A stretch of DNA of 64,000 bases, taken from positions 62,001 to 126,000 of the forward strand of contig JOBE01000005.1 in assembly GCA_000717735.1 (NCBI GenBank), in the 5' to 3' direction. Shown here in pieces: positions 52,489 through 60,768 of this stretch. Numbering within the stretch: the first letter of the stretch is position 1; every line of letters begins with the position of its first letter. The DNA comes from Streptomyces griseoluteus (lineage in GTDB: Bacteria; Actinomycetota; Actinomycetes; Streptomycetales; Streptomycetaceae). The position numbers and the translations under genes were made by a program. The notes beneath the pieces were generated by a model. It ran no database searches. It was not told the origin of the DNA and saw nothing but the letters and a program-made list of their open reading frames with translations.

Positions 52489-54489
52489 TTACCGGCGAGC
52501 GTCCGCCACCTGTGCGAGGACCTGCCGGAGCACCGCGCTGCCCGGCGGCAGGATCGGCGGCTCGTACGACCAGGCGTGGCCGACCCACGGATCGGCGAGG
52601 TGGTCGTCGGGCACGGGCGTGAGCCGGAGCAGCGAACGCCACAGCGGGTCGAGCAGCGGCCCGTACGCCGACGCGTCCTGCCGGTCCGCGACCATCAGCA
52701 GATGCACGCCGACCGACGGTCCCTCGTCGGCGAGGTACCGCAGCCGGGTCACCGCCCGGTCGTCGAAGCCGTGCGGGAAGTCGTGCACGAGCAGGAGCTG
52801 CCGTGCCCCGTCCAGACCGGGCGGCAGGGCGTCGGCCGCCCCGCCCCGCAGCGCCATCTGCAGCAGGTCGACGCGCTCCGTGAGCTGTTCGAGGACCGCC
52901 GACACCCCGGCCGCGCCCCGGGCCGGCGGGGCCGCGAGGACACCCGACTCCACCAGCGGCGCGAGCGCGGCGGCGCCGGCGCCGGCCGCGTCGACCGCAT
53001 GGACGGCGAACTGGCCCGCCGGATGGGCCGCGAGCAGCCGTGCCGTGTGCGCGACCGCGCTGTCCAGGGCGAGCCGCCGCAGTTCGACCTCGTCGAGGAG
53101 CCCGGCCGCCTCGGAGCGCCCGCGCCCGCTGTCCACCCACAGCCCCCGCTCCAGCGGCAGCCGGACGAGCATCGGGATCCGCAGCTCCGACCGCTCGGGG
53201 AGGTGCAGGTCGCCGAGCCGGACGGCCATCGGTTCCTCCGCCGGGACGCGGTAGGCGTGCCAGACGGGGTTGTCCCAGCGGGCGAAGGCGGCGGGCAGGG
53301 CCGGTTCGACGACCGCGGACTCGGCCGCGAGCTGGGCGAGGTCCCGGTCGAGGACGGCCTGGGCCCGCTCCACCAGCTCGTCGTGCCGGGCGCGGGCGGC
53401 GGCCCGCGCGGAGTCGTTCGCACCGCCGACCCGGGACCGGTAGTCCGAGAGTGTCTCGTCGAGTTCCCGGTCGAGCCTGGACTCCGCGAACTCGCAGGCG
53501 CTCCGGTAGGCGGCGGCGGTCCGGGCCAGGTCCTCGAACATGCCCCACACCTGGTTGTACAGGCGCTCGTCCATGGACCAGCCCGAGGCGTCCCCCGCGA
53601 CCGGCGCGGGCGGCGCGGGCGGCGCCTGCCGGGGCTCGGCCGCGGGTGCGGGGGTGGCGGCCCGGCGGCGGGGGTGGGAGTAGTCGATGGGACCGCCACT
53701 CGGCGCCGCACCGGACGGGACCGGGGCGGGCGTGCCGGTGGCCGGAGTGGGCCCGCCTGTGACGGGGGCGCCTGTGCCCGCGACAGGGGTGGGCGTGACA
53801 GGCGTGGGTGTGACGGGGCTGGGCGTGACAGGGGCGGGCGTGCCGGCGGCCGCGTCCGCCGAGGTCACCGGCGCGGTGTGGCATACGCGCTCCGCCTCGG
53901 GGACGCGCTGCGGCGGCGCGGCGACCGGGGCGGGGCCGGGCGCGACCGTCTCCAGGATGGCCGCGGCCAGGTCGGCGGGGCGCTCCAGGCCCTGGTCGCC
54001 GAGCAGAGCGGCGAGTCCGCCGTCGTACCCCTGGCCCATGGCCCGGACCTTCCAGGCGCCCTGGCGCCGGTACAGCTCCAGGGCGACGACGGCGGACTCG
54101 CTGTCGAGTCCGGTGATCGTGTAGCTGGCGATCTCGGAGCCGTCGTGGCCGGCCACGACGACGTGGGGGGCGGCGACGGCTCCGAAACGGGCGGCTCCGG
54201 CGGCTCCGCGCGCGCCGGGCAGCGCCAGGAGGACCGACACCCGGTGGACGGCGCCGGGGACCGCCTCCAGGTCGACGGTGAGGCGGTGCTCCGCGGCGGC
54301 CTCTCCCGTCACGACCACGCCGTGCAGGGAGGGCGCGCCGGGGTGCGCGATCCATTCCGCGCCGGGGACTCGGCCCTGGTCGTCGCCGAGGGTGGCTCCG
54401 GCGAGGACGGGATGACCGGCCGACACCCGGATCTCGAGGCGGGTGTCGGGCAGGGGGTGGTTCTGCCCCCGGACCAGCTCGGCCGTCAT
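52489..54489 (-). CDS. TerD-domain protein fused to a degenerate FtsK/HerA-like ATPase domain
   Basis: A 666-aa multidomain protein of the Ter stress system. Residues 1 to about 170 form a TerD/CABP-like domain (AGHDGSEIASYTITGLDSES, with GYDGGLAALL). Residues about 205-260 are Pro/Thr repeats (TPVTPSPV units), and about 310-410 are helical (MDERLYNQVWGMFEDLARTAAAY). The C-terminal 220 residues resemble an FtsK/HerA-class ATPase: a beta strand leads to GLWVDSGRGRSEAAG where the P-loop should be, with no GK(S/T), while LLLVHDFPHGFDD fits the Walker B position. ATP hydrolysis is therefore doubtful. It starts at ATG 54489 with GAGGGG 9 nt upstream, between terD and terC. Confidence 0.8.
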   Translation of the reverse strand: MTAELVRGQNHPLPDTRLEIRVSAGHPVLAGATLGDDQGRVPGAEWIAHPGAPSLHGVVVTGEAAAEHRLTVDLEAVPGAVHRVSVLLALPGARGAAGAARFGAVAAPHVVVAGHDGSEIASYTITGLDSESAVVALELYRRQGAWKVRAMGQGYDGGLAALLGDQGLERPADLAAAILETVAPGPAPVAAPPQRVPEAERVCHTAPVTSADAAAGTPAPVTPSPVTPTPVTPTPVAGTGAPVTGGPTPATGTPAPVPSGAAPSGGPIDYSHPRRRAATPAPAAEPRQAPPAPPAPVAGDASGWSMDERLYNQVWGMFEDLARTAAAYRSACEFAESRLDRELDETLSDYRSRVGGANDSARAAARARHDELVERAQAVLDRDLAQLAAESAVVEPALPAAFARWDNPVWHAYRVPAEEPMAVRLGDLHLPERSELRIPMLVRLPLERGLWVDSGRGRSEAAGLLDEVELRRLALDSAVAHTARLLAAHPAGQFAVHAVDAAGAGAAALAPLVESGVLAAPPARGAAGVSAVLEQLTERVDLLQMALRGGAADALPPGLDGARQLLLVHDFPHGFDDRAVTRLRYLADEGPSVGVHLLMVADRQDASAYGPLLDPLWRSLLRLTPVPDDHLADPWVGHAWSYEPPILPPGSAVLRQVLAQVADARR

Positions 54490-54554
54490 CGACTCTGTCC
54501 CCTCAGCGTTTCCCGGTGCGGATCGACCGGATCGACCTATGTGACTCATGCGGG

Positions 54555-54589
54555 ACAGCTCCCGGTGGCCTGACGCCTCCGGGAGCTGT
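54555..54589 (-). terminator. terD terminator hairpin
   Basis: Perfect 11-bp stem (54555-54565 and 54579-54589) with a 13-nt loop that can pair further (GGC/GCC), 24 bp past the terD stop and ahead of the TerD-fusion gene. Confidence 0.7.
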
Positions 54590-54612
54590 GGGTGTGTGCC
54601 GCGCGGGCGCGA

Positions 54613-55191
54613 CTACAGGTGCGGCAGGATCGCCGGCATCAGGTCCTGGAAGGTGCGCCCGTTGGCCGGGTTGCCCAGGGCGGTCATCTGCCAGCCGGAG
54701 CCGACCCGGTGCACCTTCGCCATGATCTGGGCGGTGTAGTTGCCGCCGCCGTCCAGGGTGTAGCGCGCGAGCTCCTGGCCGTTCGTCTCGTCGACGATCC
54801 GGCAGAAGGCGTTCTGCACCTCCTGGAACGTCTGACCGGTGAAGGAGTTCACGGTGAAGACGATCGTGTCGATGTGGACCGGGACCCGCTGGAGGTCGAC
54901 GAGGATCGCCTCGTCGTCCCCGCCCTGGCCGGCGCCGCCGACGAGGTTGTCACCGGTGTGCTTGACCGAGCCGTCGTCGCTGACCAGGTGACGGAAGAAG
55001 ACCACGTCGACCGGCTGCTTGTCCGCGAAGAGGACGGCCGAGGCGTCCAGGTCGATCTCCTGCGTGCGCTTGCCGAAGAGACCGCGGCGCGGTGCCGCCT
55101 GCCAGCCGAGCCCCATCCGTACCTGGGTGAGACTGCCCCCGCCCTGCTTCTCCAGGCTGATGGCCTGACCCTTGGTCATGTTGACCGTCAC
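54613..55191 (-). CDS. terD: TerD family calcium-binding stress protein
   Basis: A 192-aa TerD protein, a beta-sandwich that binds Ca2+ and helps withstand tellurite and metal or envelope stress. The typical TerD phrases are KGQAISLEKQGG, IDLDASAVLFADKQPVD and GDDEAILVDLQRVPVHIDTIVF with GDDE supplying calcium ligands, then TFQEVQNAFCRIVD. The GTG start at 55191 (TVNMTKGQ) has GAGAGGGG 8 nt upstream. An ATG three codons in is possible. Neighbours terC and the TerD-fusion form a small Ter locus. Confidence 0.93.
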   Translation of the reverse strand: MTVNMTKGQAISLEKQGGGSLTQVRMGLGWQAAPRRGLFGKRTQEIDLDASAVLFADKQPVDVVFFRHLVSDDGSVKHTGDNLVGGAGQGGDDEAILVDLQRVPVHIDTIVFTVNSFTGQTFQEVQNAFCRIVDETNGQELARYTLDGGGNYTAQIMAKVHRVGSGWQMTALGNPANGRTFQDLMPAILPHL

Positions 55192-55278
55192 GCGCTTGCC
55201 CCTCTCGTTGCGTTCCCCGCCCCGCTGTCCGTGCGTGCGGTTGTCCAGCACCCTACGCAGGGGGACTGACAGCGCGGA

Positions 55279-55325
55279 GACGCGGTCCGGATTTGTGTCG
55301 GTCTTGCAACACACCGGACCGCGTC
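55279..55325 (-). terminator. uvrB terminator hairpin
   Basis: A 12-bp outer stem (55279-55290 and 55314-55325) with a 5-bp TGTGT/ACACA inner stem. It follows the uvrB stop at 55329 and lies before terD. Confidence 0.7.
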
Positions 55326-55328
55326 AGG

Positions 55329-57464
55329 TCAGGCGAGTCCCGCCTCCTTCATCTGGCGCAACTCCTTCTTCAGCTCTCCCACTTCGTCGCGGAGCCGGGC
55401 CGCCACCTCGAACTGCAGCTCGGCCGCGGCGGCGCGCATCCGGTCGGTCATCTCCTCGATGATCGCGGCGAGTTCCGTGGCGGGCCGGTCGCCGAGCTCC
55501 ATGGTGGAACCGGCCTTGCCCTTGCCCCTGGCCTTGACGCCGTGCGCGGCGAGCGCGGGGACGGGGGCCTTGGCGCCCTTGCCCTCCTTGCCCTGGCGGT
55601 AGCCGGAGCCGAGGAGTTCCTCGGTGTCGATCTCCTCGCGCGCGATGGTCGCGACGATGTCGTTGATCTTCTTGCGCAGCGGCTGCGGGTCGATGCCGCG
55701 CTCCGTGTTGTACGCGATCTGCTTCTCGCGGCGCCGGTTGGTCTCGTCGATGGCCTGCTCCATCGCCGGGGTGATCCGGTCCGCGTACATGTGGACCTGG
55801 CCCGAGACGTTCCGGGCGGCACGGCCGATCGTCTGGATCAGGGAGGTGCCGGAGCGCAGGAAGCCCTGCTTGTCGGCGTCGAGGATGGCCACGAGGGACA
55901 CCTCGGGAAGGTCGAGGCCCTCCCGGAGGAGGTTGATGCCCACGAGGACGTCGTACTCGCCGGCGCGCAGTTCGCGGAGCAGCTCGATGCGGCGCAGGGT
56001 GTCGACGTCGCTGTGCAGGTAGCGCACCTGGATGCCGAGCTCCAGGAAGTAGTCGGTGAGGTCCTCGGCCATCTTCTTGGTGAGCGTGGTGACGAGGACC
56101 CGCTCGTCCCGCTCGGTGCGCAGCCGGATCTCGTGGACCAGGTCGTCGATCTGGCCCTCGGTGGGCTTGACGACGACCTCGGGGTCGACGAGGCCGGTGG
56201 GGCGGATGATCTGCTCGACGAAGCCGTCGCCGCGGGACAGCTCGTACGTCCCCGGGGTCGCGGAGAGGTAGACGGTCTGGCCGATCCGCTCCTGGAACTC
56301 CTCCCACTTCAGCGGGCGGTTGTCGAGGGCGGAGGGGAGCCGGAAGCCGTGGTCGACGAGGGTCCGCTTGCGGGAGGCGTCGCCCTCGTACATGGCGCCG
56401 ATCTGCGGCACGGTGACGTGCGACTCGTCGATGACGAGGAGGAAGTCCTCGGGGAAGTAGTCGAGGAGGGTGTTGGGCGCGGAGCCGGGCTCGCGTCCGT
56501 CGAAGTGCATCGAGTAGTTCTCGATGCCGGAGCACGAGCCGATCTGGCGCATCATCTCCAGGTCGTACGTGGTCCGCATGCGCAGGCGCTGGGACTCCAG
56601 GTGCTTGCCCTGCTTGTCGAGCTCGGCGAGGCGGCCCTCCAGCTCGCGCTCGATGTCGTTGACCGCGCGCTCCATGCGCTCGGGGCCGGCGACGTAGTGG
56701 CTTGCGGGGAACACGTACAGCTCGCGGTCCTCGCTGATGACCTCGCCGGTGAGCGGGTGCAGGGTGGAGAGGGCCTCGATCTCGTCGCCGAACATCTCGA
56801 TGCGGACGGCGAGCTCCTCGTACACCGGGAAGATCTCGATGGTGTCCCCTCGGACCCGGAAGGTGCCGCGGGTGAACGCCAGGTCGTTGCGCGTGTACTG
56901 GATGTCGACGAAGCGGCGCAGGAGCTGGTCCCGGTCGACCTCCTCGCCGACCTTCAGCGGGACCATCCGGTCCACGTACTCCTGGGGCGTGCCGAGGCCG
57001 TAGATGCAGGAGACGGAGGCGACCACGATGACGTCCCTGCGGGTGAGCAGGGAGTTCGTCGCGGAGTGGCGCAGCCGCTCCACCTCCTCGTTGATCGAGG
57101 AGTCCTTCTCGATGTACGTGTCCGACTGCGGCACGTACGCCTCGGGCTGGTAGTAGTCGTAGTACGAGACGAAGTACTCCACCGCGTTGTTCGGCAGGAG
57201 CTCCCGGAACTCGTTCGCCAGCTGGGCGGCCAGCGTCTTGTTCGGCGCCATCACCAGGGTGGGGCGCTGGAGCTTCTCGATCATCCAGGCGGTGGTGGCC
57301 GACTTTCCGGTGCCGGTGGCACCGAGGAGCACGACGTCCTTCTCGCCCGCGCGGATGCGCCGCTCGAGGTCGGCGATGGCCGTGGGCTGGTCGCCGCTGG
57401 GCTGGTAGGAGCTGACGACCTCGAAGGGCGCCACCGAACGTTCGATCTTGGAAACGGGCCGCAT
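55329..57464 (-). CDS. uvrB: UvrB, excinuclease ABC subunit B
   Basis: The helicase-like subunit that verifies damage and loads UvrC. It is 711 aa. Walker A is [14 protein letters not shown] (about 51-64), the beta-hairpin region is [20 protein letters not shown], the DEAD-like box is LLVIDESHV, motif VI is QTIGRAARN, and the C-terminal UVR domain ([13 protein letters not shown] type: [17 protein letters not shown]) binds UvrC. ATG 57464 (MRPVSKIER) is the homologue start and has TACGGT 6 nt upstream, so the message is probably leaderless. A Lys/Gly-rich segment ([11 protein letters not shown]) lies before the UVR domain. Confidence 0.97.
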   Translation of the reverse strand: MRPVSKIERSVAPFEVVSSYQPSGDQPTAIADLERRIRAGEKDVVLLGATGTGKSATTAWMIEKLQRPTLVMAPNKTLAAQLANEFRELLPNNAVEYFVSYYDYYQPEAYVPQSDTYIEKDSSINEEVERLRHSATNSLLTRRDVIVVASVSCIYGLGTPQEYVDRMVPLKVGEEVDRDQLLRRFVDIQYTRNDLAFTRGTFRVRGDTIEIFPVYEELAVRIEMFGDEIEALSTLHPLTGEVISEDRELYVFPASHYVAGPERMERAVNDIERELEGRLAELDKQGKHLESQRLRMRTTYDLEMMRQIGSCSGIENYSMHFDGREPGSAPNTLLDYFPEDFLLVIDESHVTVPQIGAMYEGDASRKRTLVDHGFRLPSALDNRPLKWEEFQERIGQTVYLSATPGTYELSRGDGFVEQIIRPTGLVDPEVVVKPTEGQIDDLVHEIRLRTERDERVLVTTLTKKMAEDLTDYFLELGIQVRYLHSDVDTLRRIELLRELRAGEYDVLVGINLLREGLDLPEVSLVAILDADKQGFLRSGTSLIQTIGRAARNVSGQVHMYADRITPAMEQAIDETNRRREKQIAYNTERGIDPQPLRKKINDIVATIAREEIDTEELLGSGYRQGKEGKGAKAPVPALAAHGVKARGKGKAGSTMELGDRPATELAAIIEEMTDRMRAAAAELQFEVAARLRDEVGELKKELRQMKEAGLA

Positions 57465-57470
57465 GCAACC

Positions 57471-57476
57471 ACCGTA
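57471..57476 (-). promoter_or_regulatory. -10 element of leaderless uvrB promoter
   Basis: TACGGT on the minus strand, 6 nt before the ATG at 57464. Confidence 0.5.
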
Positions 57477-57504
57477 CGACCCGGCACTGACACTCGGGCG
57501 GTGA

Positions 57505-58404
57505 TCACCAGTCCTGGGAGCGGTGACCACCCCTGGCGGCGGTCTTGCGGGCGGCACGGCCGGCGGGCCGGGAGCTCCAGTTGGCGGGTTCGCCGTAGGA
57601 CGGGACGTGGCGCGGGGCGGGCACCCCGGGGCGGTGCGGGGCACGGGCCGCCGCCCCCTGCCAGTCCGGGTCGCCCATCACGAGCAGCGGGTCGAACATG
57701 ACGACGACGGCGGCGAGGATGAGGAAGACCGCAGGGCCGATCAGCATCGGCAGCAGGAGCGAGGTGGCGGTGTCGCCGGTGCCGACGGCGGGCTCGGTGC
57801 CGTGCAGATGGACGCTGACCGCCGACATGGCCGTGTAGTGCATACCACTGACGGCGACGCCCATCACCAGGCTGGCACCGAGACTGGCCAGAAATCCATG
57901 TACGGAGACGGCCGCCCAGAGGGCCGTGGTGGCCGCCACGACGGCGATGACCACGGAGAGCGCGACGGTGAGCGTGTCGTACTCGATACGTCCCTGGAGG
58001 CGCATACCGGCCATCCCGAGGTAGTGCATGGTGGCCACCCCGAGGCCGGTGATGGTGCCGCCGGTGACGAGGGTGAGGGCGGTGGCCCCGCGGTATCCCA
58101 CGATGAAGATGCCGATGCCGACCATGAGGACGGCGACGCCCAGACTGGCGAAGGTGATGGGGCGGTCGTAGTTGATGGGCGCGTGCTGGACCGAGAAGCC
58201 CATCATGGCGATGAAGTGCATCGTCCAGATGCCGGTGCCGATGGAGGTGGCGCCGAGGACCAGCCAGCCCGCCCTGAAGCTGTCGTGATGGCGGAGCGAT
58301 CTCGTGGTGCACCGAAGGCCGAGGGCGCTGCCCAGGCACGCCATGAGAAAGGCCGCCACCGGCGTGACGAGGCCGTAACTGAATCCGTCGACCGTGCCCT
58401 GCAT
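57505..58404 (-). CDS. MHYT domain integral membrane sensor without output domain
   Basis: A 299-aa protein with seven hydrophobic helices and three Met-His-x-x motifs near the outer face ([26 protein letters not shown]). MHYT domains are proposed to bind copper and to sense O2, CO or NO. Usually a GGDEF/EAL or kinase domain follows; here only a 60-residue basic tail ([15 protein letters not shown]...[10 protein letters not shown]) is present, so signalling must be through a partner or there is none. A 12-bp palindrome GGTAGTACTACC (58461-58472) lies 57 bp upstream. Confidence 0.88.
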   Translation of the reverse strand: MQGTVDGFSYGLVTPVAAFLMACLGSALGLRCTTRSLRHHDSFRAGWLVLGATSIGTGIWTMHFIAMMGFSVQHAPINYDRPITFASLGVAVLMVGIGIFIVGYRGATALTLVTGGTITGLGVATMHYLGMAGMRLQGRIEYDTLTVALSVVIAVVAATTALWAAVSVHGFLASLGASLVMGVAVSGMHYTAMSAVSVHLHGTEPAVGTGDTATSLLLPMLIGPAVFLILAAVVVMFDPLLVMGDPDWQGAAARAPHRPGVPAPRHVPSYGEPANWSSRPAGRAARKTAARGGHRSQDW

Positions 58405-58560
58405 GAGCGTGTGTCCTCCACCCCTGGTGCCACGTCGTCCGAAAACAGTCGGTACCGCTGGGTAGTACTACCGGGCGAGATTATGGCGCGCCGGGGGGCC
58501 CGCGACCACGTGACCGGGGAATTGGCGTTCGTGAGACCGGAGCGAGACCGGTCTGTGATC

Positions 58561-58660
58561 TTGGCGAGCTTGGCGAGCTTGGTGCGATCGGCGGGCTTGG
58601 AGCGCTCGGCGGGCTTGGAGCGCTCGGCGGGCTTGGAGCGCTCGGCGGGCTTGGAGCGCT
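58561..58660. repeat. 18-bp minisatellite
   Basis: Four exact tandem copies of CGGCGGGCTTGGAGCGCT (58589-58606, 58607-58624, 58625-58642, 58643-58660), preceded by 9-bp units TTGGCGAGC at 58561-58569 and 58570-58578. It lies between the MHYT gene and ogt. Confidence 0.95.
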
Positions 58661-58693
58661 CGGTGCGCCGATCTCGTTGTCAGTGGCGGGTCG

Positions 58694-58699
58694 TACCGT
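58694..58699 (+). promoter_or_regulatory. -10 element of leaderless ogt promoter
   Basis: TACCGT followed by 7 nt and the ATG at 58707. Confidence 0.55.
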
Positions 58700-58706
58700 G
58701 GTCGGC

Positions 58707-59273
58707 ATGGACATCGAAGCGGGGCCGACGGGCGGCGGGCGTGCCGTCCCGGCGGAGTGGACGGTCATGGAGAGCGCCATCGGGCCGCTCTTCCTCGCCG
58801 CGACCGAGCGGGGGCTCGTGCGGGTGGAGTTCCACGCCGACGCGGCGCGGCGGGAGCGGATGCTCGACCGGCTCGACGGGCAGCTCGGCGCGGAGCCGGT
58901 CGAGCGCGCCACCGGGCTGCTCGCGGGCGCGATACGCGGCCTCGACCGGTACTTCGCGGGCGAGCCGGGCGATATCGACGTGCCTCTCGACTGGAGTCTG
59001 ACGGCCGGGTTCAACCGGCAGGTCCTTCGTGAGCTGGCCGAGGGCGTCCCGTACGGCACGGTCGTGGGGTACGGGGAGCTGGCGCGGCGCGTGGGTCAGC
59101 CGGGGGCGGCTCAGGCGGTCGGGGCGGCGATGGGCTCCAATCCGCTGCCGGTGGTGGTGCCGTGCCACCGTGTGGTGGAGAGCGACGGCGGGCTCGGCGG
59201 CTTCGGGGGCGGCCTGGAGACCAAGCGCCAGTTGTTGGCCCTCGAGGGCGTGCTGCCCGCACCGCTGTTCTGA
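58707..59273 (+). CDS. ogt: methylated-DNA-[protein]-cysteine S-methyltransferase
   Basis: Removes alkyl groups from O6-alkylguanine in a suicide reaction. The 188-aa protein has a variable N-terminal domain and the C-terminal domain with the acceptor Cys153 in VVPCHRVV, the Arg finger region near NRQVLRELAEGVPYGTVVGYGELA, and the SNPLP turn. It adds direct reversal to the UvrABC genes nearby. ATG 58707 is used; its -10 lies 7 nt upstream. Confidence 0.95.
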   Translation: MDIEAGPTGGGRAVPAEWTVMESAIGPLFLAATERGLVRVEFHADAARRERMLDRLDGQLGAEPVERATGLLAGAIRGLDRYFAGEPGDIDVPLDWSLTAGFNRQVLRELAEGVPYGTVVGYGELARRVGQPGAAQAVGAAMGSNPLPVVVPCHRVVESDGGLGGFGGGLETKRQLLALEGVLPAPLF

Positions 59274-59294
59274 GCGGAGGGCCTCCAGGTGCCG

Positions 59295-59346
59295 ACGGCC
59301 GGTCTCTCGTCGCGGGCGGGACGGCCGGTCCCTCGTCGCGGGTGGA
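59295..59346. repeat. 26-bp tandem direct repeat
   Basis: Two adjacent 26-bp units (59295-59320, 59321-59346), starting ACGGCCGGTC, agreeing at 23 of 26 positions, between ogt and the MFS gene. Confidence 0.85.
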
Positions 59347-59410
59347 GCCGCTCGTTCCGACGTATCGGCGGGCGTTCCCCTGAGGTGGGGCGACTGGCAC
59401 ACTCAGGTAA

Positions 59411-60709
59411 GTGACCAGCACCCCCGATGCCCCTGACGCCGCCCCGCCCGGGCACATACCCGCGCCCTTGGCCGTCACCGACACCGAGCTGCCCGCTCTC
59501 CGCCGGCGGATCCAGGCCGTACTCATCGCCACCCAGATCCTCGGGGGCCTCGGCATCGCCACGGGCGTCGCACTGTCCGCCGTCCTGGCCAAGGACGTCA
59601 GCGGCTCCGAGGCCCTGTCCGGCCTGGCGTCGACGGCGACGGTGGCGGGTCCCGCCCTGCTCGCCATGCCCCTGGCCGCTCTGATGGCCTCGCGCGGACG
59701 CCGGGCCGGACTCGTCCTCGCGTACCTGATCGGGGCGCTCGGGGCCGGGGTGGCGGTGCTCGGTGCGGTCGTCGGGAGTTTCCCGCTACTGCTCGTCGGG
59801 CTCGTCGGCTTCGGCGCGGGATCCTCGGCGAACCTCGCGGCCCGCTTCGCCGCCGCCGACCTGGCCGCGCCCGACCGCAGGGCACGGGCCATCTCCACGG
59901 TGGTGTGGGCGACCACGATCGGGGCGGTGCTCGGTCCGAACATCGCCGCGCCGGCCGGCGAGAGCGTCGCAGGCCTGGGGATACCCGCCACCGCGGGCCC
60001 CTTCGTCTGGGCGGCCGGTGTGTTCGTGATCGCGGCGCTCGTGGTGGCCCTGCTGCTGCGCCCCGACCCGCTCCTCACCGCCCGCGCGCTGGCCGATGCC
60101 GGGGCGGACGAGGCGGCGGAAGGACGTTCGCTCCGGGCCGGGATGCGGGCGGTACGGGAGTCCCCGCGGGCCCGTCTCGCTCTGGTCACCGTCGCCGGCT
60201 CGCACACCGCGATGGTGTCGATCATGTCGATGACCCCGGTGGCCCTCACCCACCACGGCGCGGACATCCAGCTGATCGGGCTCGTGATCAGCGGGCACAT
60301 CGCGGGCATGTACGCCTTCTCGCCCCTGATGGGCTGGCTGTCCGACCGGCTGGGGCGGCTCTCGGTGATCGGGCTCGCGGTCGGACTCATCGGTGTGGCG
60401 GCGCTCGTCGCGGGCACGGCGGGACCCAGCCACGGCCGGATCGCCCTGGGGCTCTTCGTCCTCGGCCTGGGATGGTCGGCGGGTCTGGTGTCCGGCTCGG
60501 CGCTGCTCACGGACTCGGTGCCGCAGGCGGCGCGGGCGGCGGTGCAGGGACTCTCCGACTTCGTCATGAACACCGCGGCCGGTGTCGGCGGCCTCGCGGC
60601 GGGGCTGATCGTGGCGAAGGCGGGCTACGGGCCGCTGAACGCGATCGCCGCGTGCCTGCTGCTGCCGATGGCCGCGCTCGCCCTCCGCGGCTCCCTCCGA
60701 AAGGCCTGA
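59411..60709 (+). CDS. MFS transporter
   Basis: A 432-aa, twelve-helix major facilitator protein. The first half shows LAALMASRGRRAGLVLAYLIGALGAG (motif A-like), the second GWLSDRLGRLSVIGLAVGLIG, the canonical motif A between helices 8 and 9. A short N-terminal Pro-rich tail precedes helix 1. Drug/H+ antiport is usual for this type; the substrate is unknown. The GTG start lacks a good SD close by. It converges on the beta-propeller gene, and repeated 16-bp units span its stop. Confidence 0.85.
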   Translation: MTSTPDAPDAAPPGHIPAPLAVTDTELPALRRRIQAVLIATQILGGLGIATGVALSAVLAKDVSGSEALSGLASTATVAGPALLAMPLAALMASRGRRAGLVLAYLIGALGAGVAVLGAVVGSFPLLLVGLVGFGAGSSANLAARFAAADLAAPDRRARAISTVVWATTIGAVLGPNIAAPAGESVAGLGIPATAGPFVWAAGVFVIAALVVALLLRPDPLLTARALADAGADEAAEGRSLRAGMRAVRESPRARLALVTVAGSHTAMVSIMSMTPVALTHHGADIQLIGLVISGHIAGMYAFSPLMGWLSDRLGRLSVIGLAVGLIGVAALVAGTAGPSHGRIALGLFVLGLGWSAGLVSGSALLTDSVPQAARAAVQGLSDFVMNTAAGVGGLAAGLIVAKAGYGPLNAIAACLLLPMAALALRGSLRKA

Positions 60710-60762
60710 CCGCACGAAGACCTGACCGCCCGAAGACCCGAGCAGCCGAAGGCCTGACCGCC
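60698..60762. repeat. four imperfect 16-17 bp tandem repeats at the MFS 3' end
   Basis: Units GAAAGGCCTGACCGCAC (60698-60714), GAAGACCTGACCGCCC (60715-60730), GAAGACCCGAGCAGCC (60731-60746) and GAAGGCCTGACCGCCC (60747-60762). The first includes the MFS stop codon; the array ends 6 bp from the stop of the converging gene. Confidence 0.8.
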
Positions 60763-60768
60763 CGAGGG

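Larger units (their letters stand above)
58405..58706. promoter_or_regulatory. MHYT/ogt divergent intergenic region (302 bp)
   Basis: No credible gene. It contains the palindrome GGTAGTACTACC at 58461-58472, a short repeated GAGACCGG at 58531-58553, the minisatellite at 58561-58660, and the ogt -10 (TACCGT, 58694-58699). Confidence 0.6.

Noticed and set aside
57430..57440. CGAACGTTCG palindrome near the uvrB start as a LexA box
   Set aside because: The half-sites lack the 4-bp spacer of the Gram-positive SOS box and the sequence lies within coding codons for ArgSerVal.
58481..59059. Minus-strand ORF with APSPPS repeats opposite ogt
   Set aside because: It is an antisense shadow of the minisatellite and ogt; it has no RBS, and the amino-acid repeat is a by-product of the DNA repeat.
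59394..59414. CTCAGGTAAGTGACC as an iron box at the MFS start
   Set aside because: Only the left half resembles the DmdR/IdeR consensus; the right half does not complete the dyad.
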